A stretch of 5,722 nt of DNA, taken from the NCBI GenBank assembly GCA_011372345.1, contig DRTC01000416.1, forward strand, positions 1 to 5,722, read 5' to 3'. Shown here piece after piece: positions 3,558 to 5,722 of this stretch. Every line of letters begins with the position of its first letter. Position 1 is the first letter of the stretch. The stretch is from Candidatus Cloacimonadota bacterium (GTDB lineage Bacteria > Cloacimonadota > Cloacimonadia > Cloacimonadales > TCS61). Position numbers and translations under genes: made by a program. The notes below the pieces were generated by a model. The model did no database searches. It saw only the letters and a list, made by a program, of their open reading frames with translations, and was not told the origin of the DNA.

Positions 3558-5722
3558 TCAATGCGCATCAAACCAGTCTTTCCCGGCTCCAACATCGACA
3601 ACCAGCGGCACAATAGCGGAATATTTTTTTGGAAGAGCATTCTCCATTTCTGTTATGATCAGTTCTTTGGCAAAATCCAGTTTCGATTTCCTGACCTCGA
3701 AAACCAACTCATCGTGAACCTGGATGATCATTTTTATTTCAGGAATATTTTTCAGTTTTTCATGCAGATTTATCATCGCAATTTTGATGATATCTGCAGC
3801 ACTTCCCTGGATCGGCATATTGGTCGCAACTCTCTGCGCTTCTTGAACATCTCGTTTATTTTTGCTGTTCAAACCGGGTAAATATAATTTCCGACCAAAA
3901 ATCGTGGAGACAAATCCATTTTCTTTTGCCTTTTCCAGACTTTTACTGATATAATTCCTGATAGTTGGAAACTTACTGAAATAATTCTCCACAAATTCGT
4001 TGGCTTCCTTCCTGGAAATATCGAGTTCCTTGGAAATACGGAACGCTCCCATTCCATACATCAAACCGAAATTGATGATCTTAGCATATCTTCGGTCATC
4101 AGCGGAAATTTCCTCTTTTGGTTTTCCAAAAATTATGCTCGCAGTCTGGGAATGAATATCCTCATTATTGCGGAATGCTTCGATCATTTTTTCATCTTTG
4201 GAAAGGATCGCCAGCAAACGAAGTTCAATCTGCGAATAATCTGCGGAAAGGATTATCCAATCATCATTTTCCGGAACGAATGCTTTGCGGATTTCTTTAC
4301 CCATCTCCGATCTGATGGGAATATTCTGCAGATTAGGATTAGAACTGGAAAGTCTGCCGGTTGAAGTGTTCGTCTGATTAAATGATGAATGAATTCTTTC
4401 GGAATGCGGATTTATCAGTTTGGGAAGAGCAGTCACATAAGTCGATTCTAATTTTGTGATGCGACGATAATCCATCAATAATTGAGCGATTTCATATTTT
4501 TTTGCTAAAGTTTCCAGAACCGTCACATCTGTCGAATAACCTGTTTTTGTCTTTTTAATATAAGGAATTCCTAAATCTTCAAAAAGCACTTTTCCAAGTT
4601 GCTGCGTGGAATTCAAATTGAATTGTGAACCTGCGATTTCATAGATTTTTTTTGTTAATTCCGCCAATTTCTTTTGATTTTGGGATGAGATCGCAGACAG
4701 GATTTTTGTATCGATCCGAACGCCGTTTTGCTCCATTTCTGCCAAAGAATAAATCAGCGGAATTTCAATGTTTTTATAAAGTTCCATAAGATCATATCCT
4801 TTCAGTTTTTCTTTGAAGATGGAATAAAGACGAAAAGTGATATTAGCATCTTCTGCCGAATATTCTGCTGCCTGCGAGACCGGAACCAGGTCGAAAGTTA
4901 CCTGCTTTTTTCCGGTTCCGATCAAATCCTTTATCGGAGTCATCTTGTATTCAAACTCTCGATCGGAACATGCTTCAAGCGAATGACGCGAAGTCGGATT
5001 GATCAAATAATCTGCTAAAATCGTGTCGAAAATTCTTTCCTGGATTTTCCAACCTGCTCTTAATAAAATCTCAAAATCATACTTGAAATTATGAGCAATT
5101 AGGAGTTTTCCTTTCAGAGTTTCTTGAAGGTTGTTCAAAACATATTTCATTTCCAGGTTTTCCGCCATTTGATGAGCAATGGGAATGTAATACGCTTTCT
5201 TATTTTCCAGACAAATAGAAATCCCGACAAGTTCAGCCAGAAACGGATCTTTATCGGTTGTTTCCGTATCGATAGCGATTTTGCTCTTTGATTTAATTTC
5301 TCTCAATAACTTCTGAAATTCGGGATAATTATCAACCACGATCGTTTCAAATTTGATTGTGTTATCACTTTCTTCAGTCTCTCCAAAATCGAGTTCTTCA
5401 TCAACTCTGATCTTTTTTACCAAAGATTTCAGGTCGTTATCTTCTAAAAATGGAATTGCATTTTTCAGATATTTTTTATCAAATTTGAAATTACGATCTT
5501 CCGGTATACCGAGCGGAACATCGAGTACGATCTTTGCTAATTTTTGAGAAAGAAATGCATTATCTCTACTCTCTACTAATTTCGTGTGAGTTCCTTTGGC
5601 TGAAATTTTTTCCAGGTTTTCATAAATTTTTTCCAGGGTTCCGAATTCCTGCAGAAGTTTGGTTGCACCTTTCGGTCCGATTCCTTTCACACCCGGAATA
5701 TTGTCTGCCGAATCTCCGCAAA
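3558..5722 (-). CDS. polA: DNA polymerase I, lacking only its N-terminus in this window
   Basis: The 720 visible codons run off the right edge. Numbering from the first complete codon (Cys, 5718-5720), the sequence opens with GDSADNIPGVKGIGPKGA, the helix-hairpin-helix end of the 5'-3' exonuclease; about 190-200 residues are missing. The GTG at 5688-5690 is an internal valine, not a start. The 3'-5' proofreading domain (about 120-300) keeps all its metal ligands: Asp151/Glu153 in DTETT, Asn211 and Asp215 in NFKYD, Tyr287 and Asp291 in YSAED. The polymerase domain follows: TGRLSSSNPNLQNIP, motif A Asp494 (DYSQIELR), motif B Arg543, Lys547, Phe551 and Tyr555 (RRYAKIINFGLMYG), motif C His669-Asp670-Glu671 (QVHDE). 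The C-terminus GKDWFDAH resembles the E. coli end. The enzyme should fill gaps and remove RNA primers during replication and repair, with active proofreading. Phe551 is the E. coli-type residue at position 762. Confidence 0.98.
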   Translation of the reverse strand, partial: CGDSADNIPGVKGIGPKGATKLLQEFGTLEKIYENLEKISAKGTHTKLVESRDNAFLSQKLAKIVLDVPLGIPEDRNFKFDKKYLKNAIPFLEDNDLKSLVKKIRVDEELDFGETEESDNTIKFETIVVDNYPEFQKLLREIKSKSKIAIDTETTDKDPFLAELVGISICLENKKAYYIPIAHQMAENLEMKYVLNNLQETLKGKLLIAHNFKYDFEILLRAGWKIQERIFDTILADYLINPTSRHSLEACSDREFEYKMTPIKDLIGTGKKQVTFDLVPVSQAAEYSAEDANITFRLYSIFKEKLKGYDLMELYKNIEIPLIYSLAEMEQNGVRIDTKILSAISSQNQKKLAELTKKIYEIAGSQFNLNSTQQLGKVLFEDLGIPYIKKTKTGYSTDVTVLETLAKKYEIAQLLMDYRRITKLESTYVTALPKLINPHSERIHSSFNQTNTSTGRLSSSNPNLQNIPIRSEMGKEIRKAFVPENDDWIILSADYSQIELRLLAILSKDEKMIEAFRNNEDIHSQTASIIFGKPKEEISADDRRYAKIINFGLMYGMGAFRISKELDISRKEANEFVENYFSKFPTIRNYISKSLEKAKENGFVSTIFGRKLYLPGLNSKNKRDVQEAQRVATNMPIQGSAADIIKIAMINLHEKLKNIPEIKMIIQVHDELVFEVRKSKLDFAKELIITEMENALPKKYSAIVPLVVDVGAGKDWFDAH

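Noticed and set aside
5688..5690. GTG as the start of a 710-residue polymerase without a 5'-3' exonuclease
   Set aside because: The frame remains open to the edge, and the preceding codons encode CGDSADNIPG, the conserved segment of the 5'-3' exonuclease domain, so this is an internal valine of a full-length PolA.

Overview
This AT-rich window comes from a bacterial chromosome. All four protein genes lie on the minus strand. From right to left, in transcription order, they are: the 5'-truncated DNA polymerase I gene (3558-5722, running off the right edge), a complete S9A prolyl oligopeptidase (1153-3180), a small SdpR-type ArsR-family repressor (408-683), and the N-terminal part of an IS200-like/REP-associated tyrosine transposase (1-327, running off the left edge). 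TGA is used as a stop and tryptophans are encoded by TGG, so the genetic code is standard. The lineage cannot be fixed from this window. The low GC, the mosaic intergenic repeats and the RAYT-like gene suggest a Cloacimonadota- or Bacteroidota-like environmental bacterium; this is an impression, not a demonstrated placement.

The genes do not look like one functional operon. PolA is housekeeping replication and repair. Prolyl oligopeptidase is cytoplasmic peptide degradation. The ArsR protein probably represses its own promoter, and its usual SdpI partner is not visible. The transposase sits beside a palindromic element of the kind RAYTs act on.

The most unusual content is between the genes. 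A repeat of about 240 bp occurs twice (about 911-1149 and 3307-3549), each time ending 3-8 bp from the stop codon of an unrelated gene. A 145-bp core of the two copies differs at only a few positions, yet the hairpin in the middle of each copy has a completely different sequence. A second, different mosaic of repeats (3197-3261) forms the leader of the peptidase gene, and translating it gives a false N-terminal extension. A third palindromic element (348-392) separates the ArsR gene from the transposase gene.

I saw no CRISPR array, tRNA, rRNA or recognisable defence system. The nearest thing to an undescribed system is the family of stop-codon-adjacent repeats with exchangeable hairpins, possibly linked to the RAYT at the left edge; that link is speculative.
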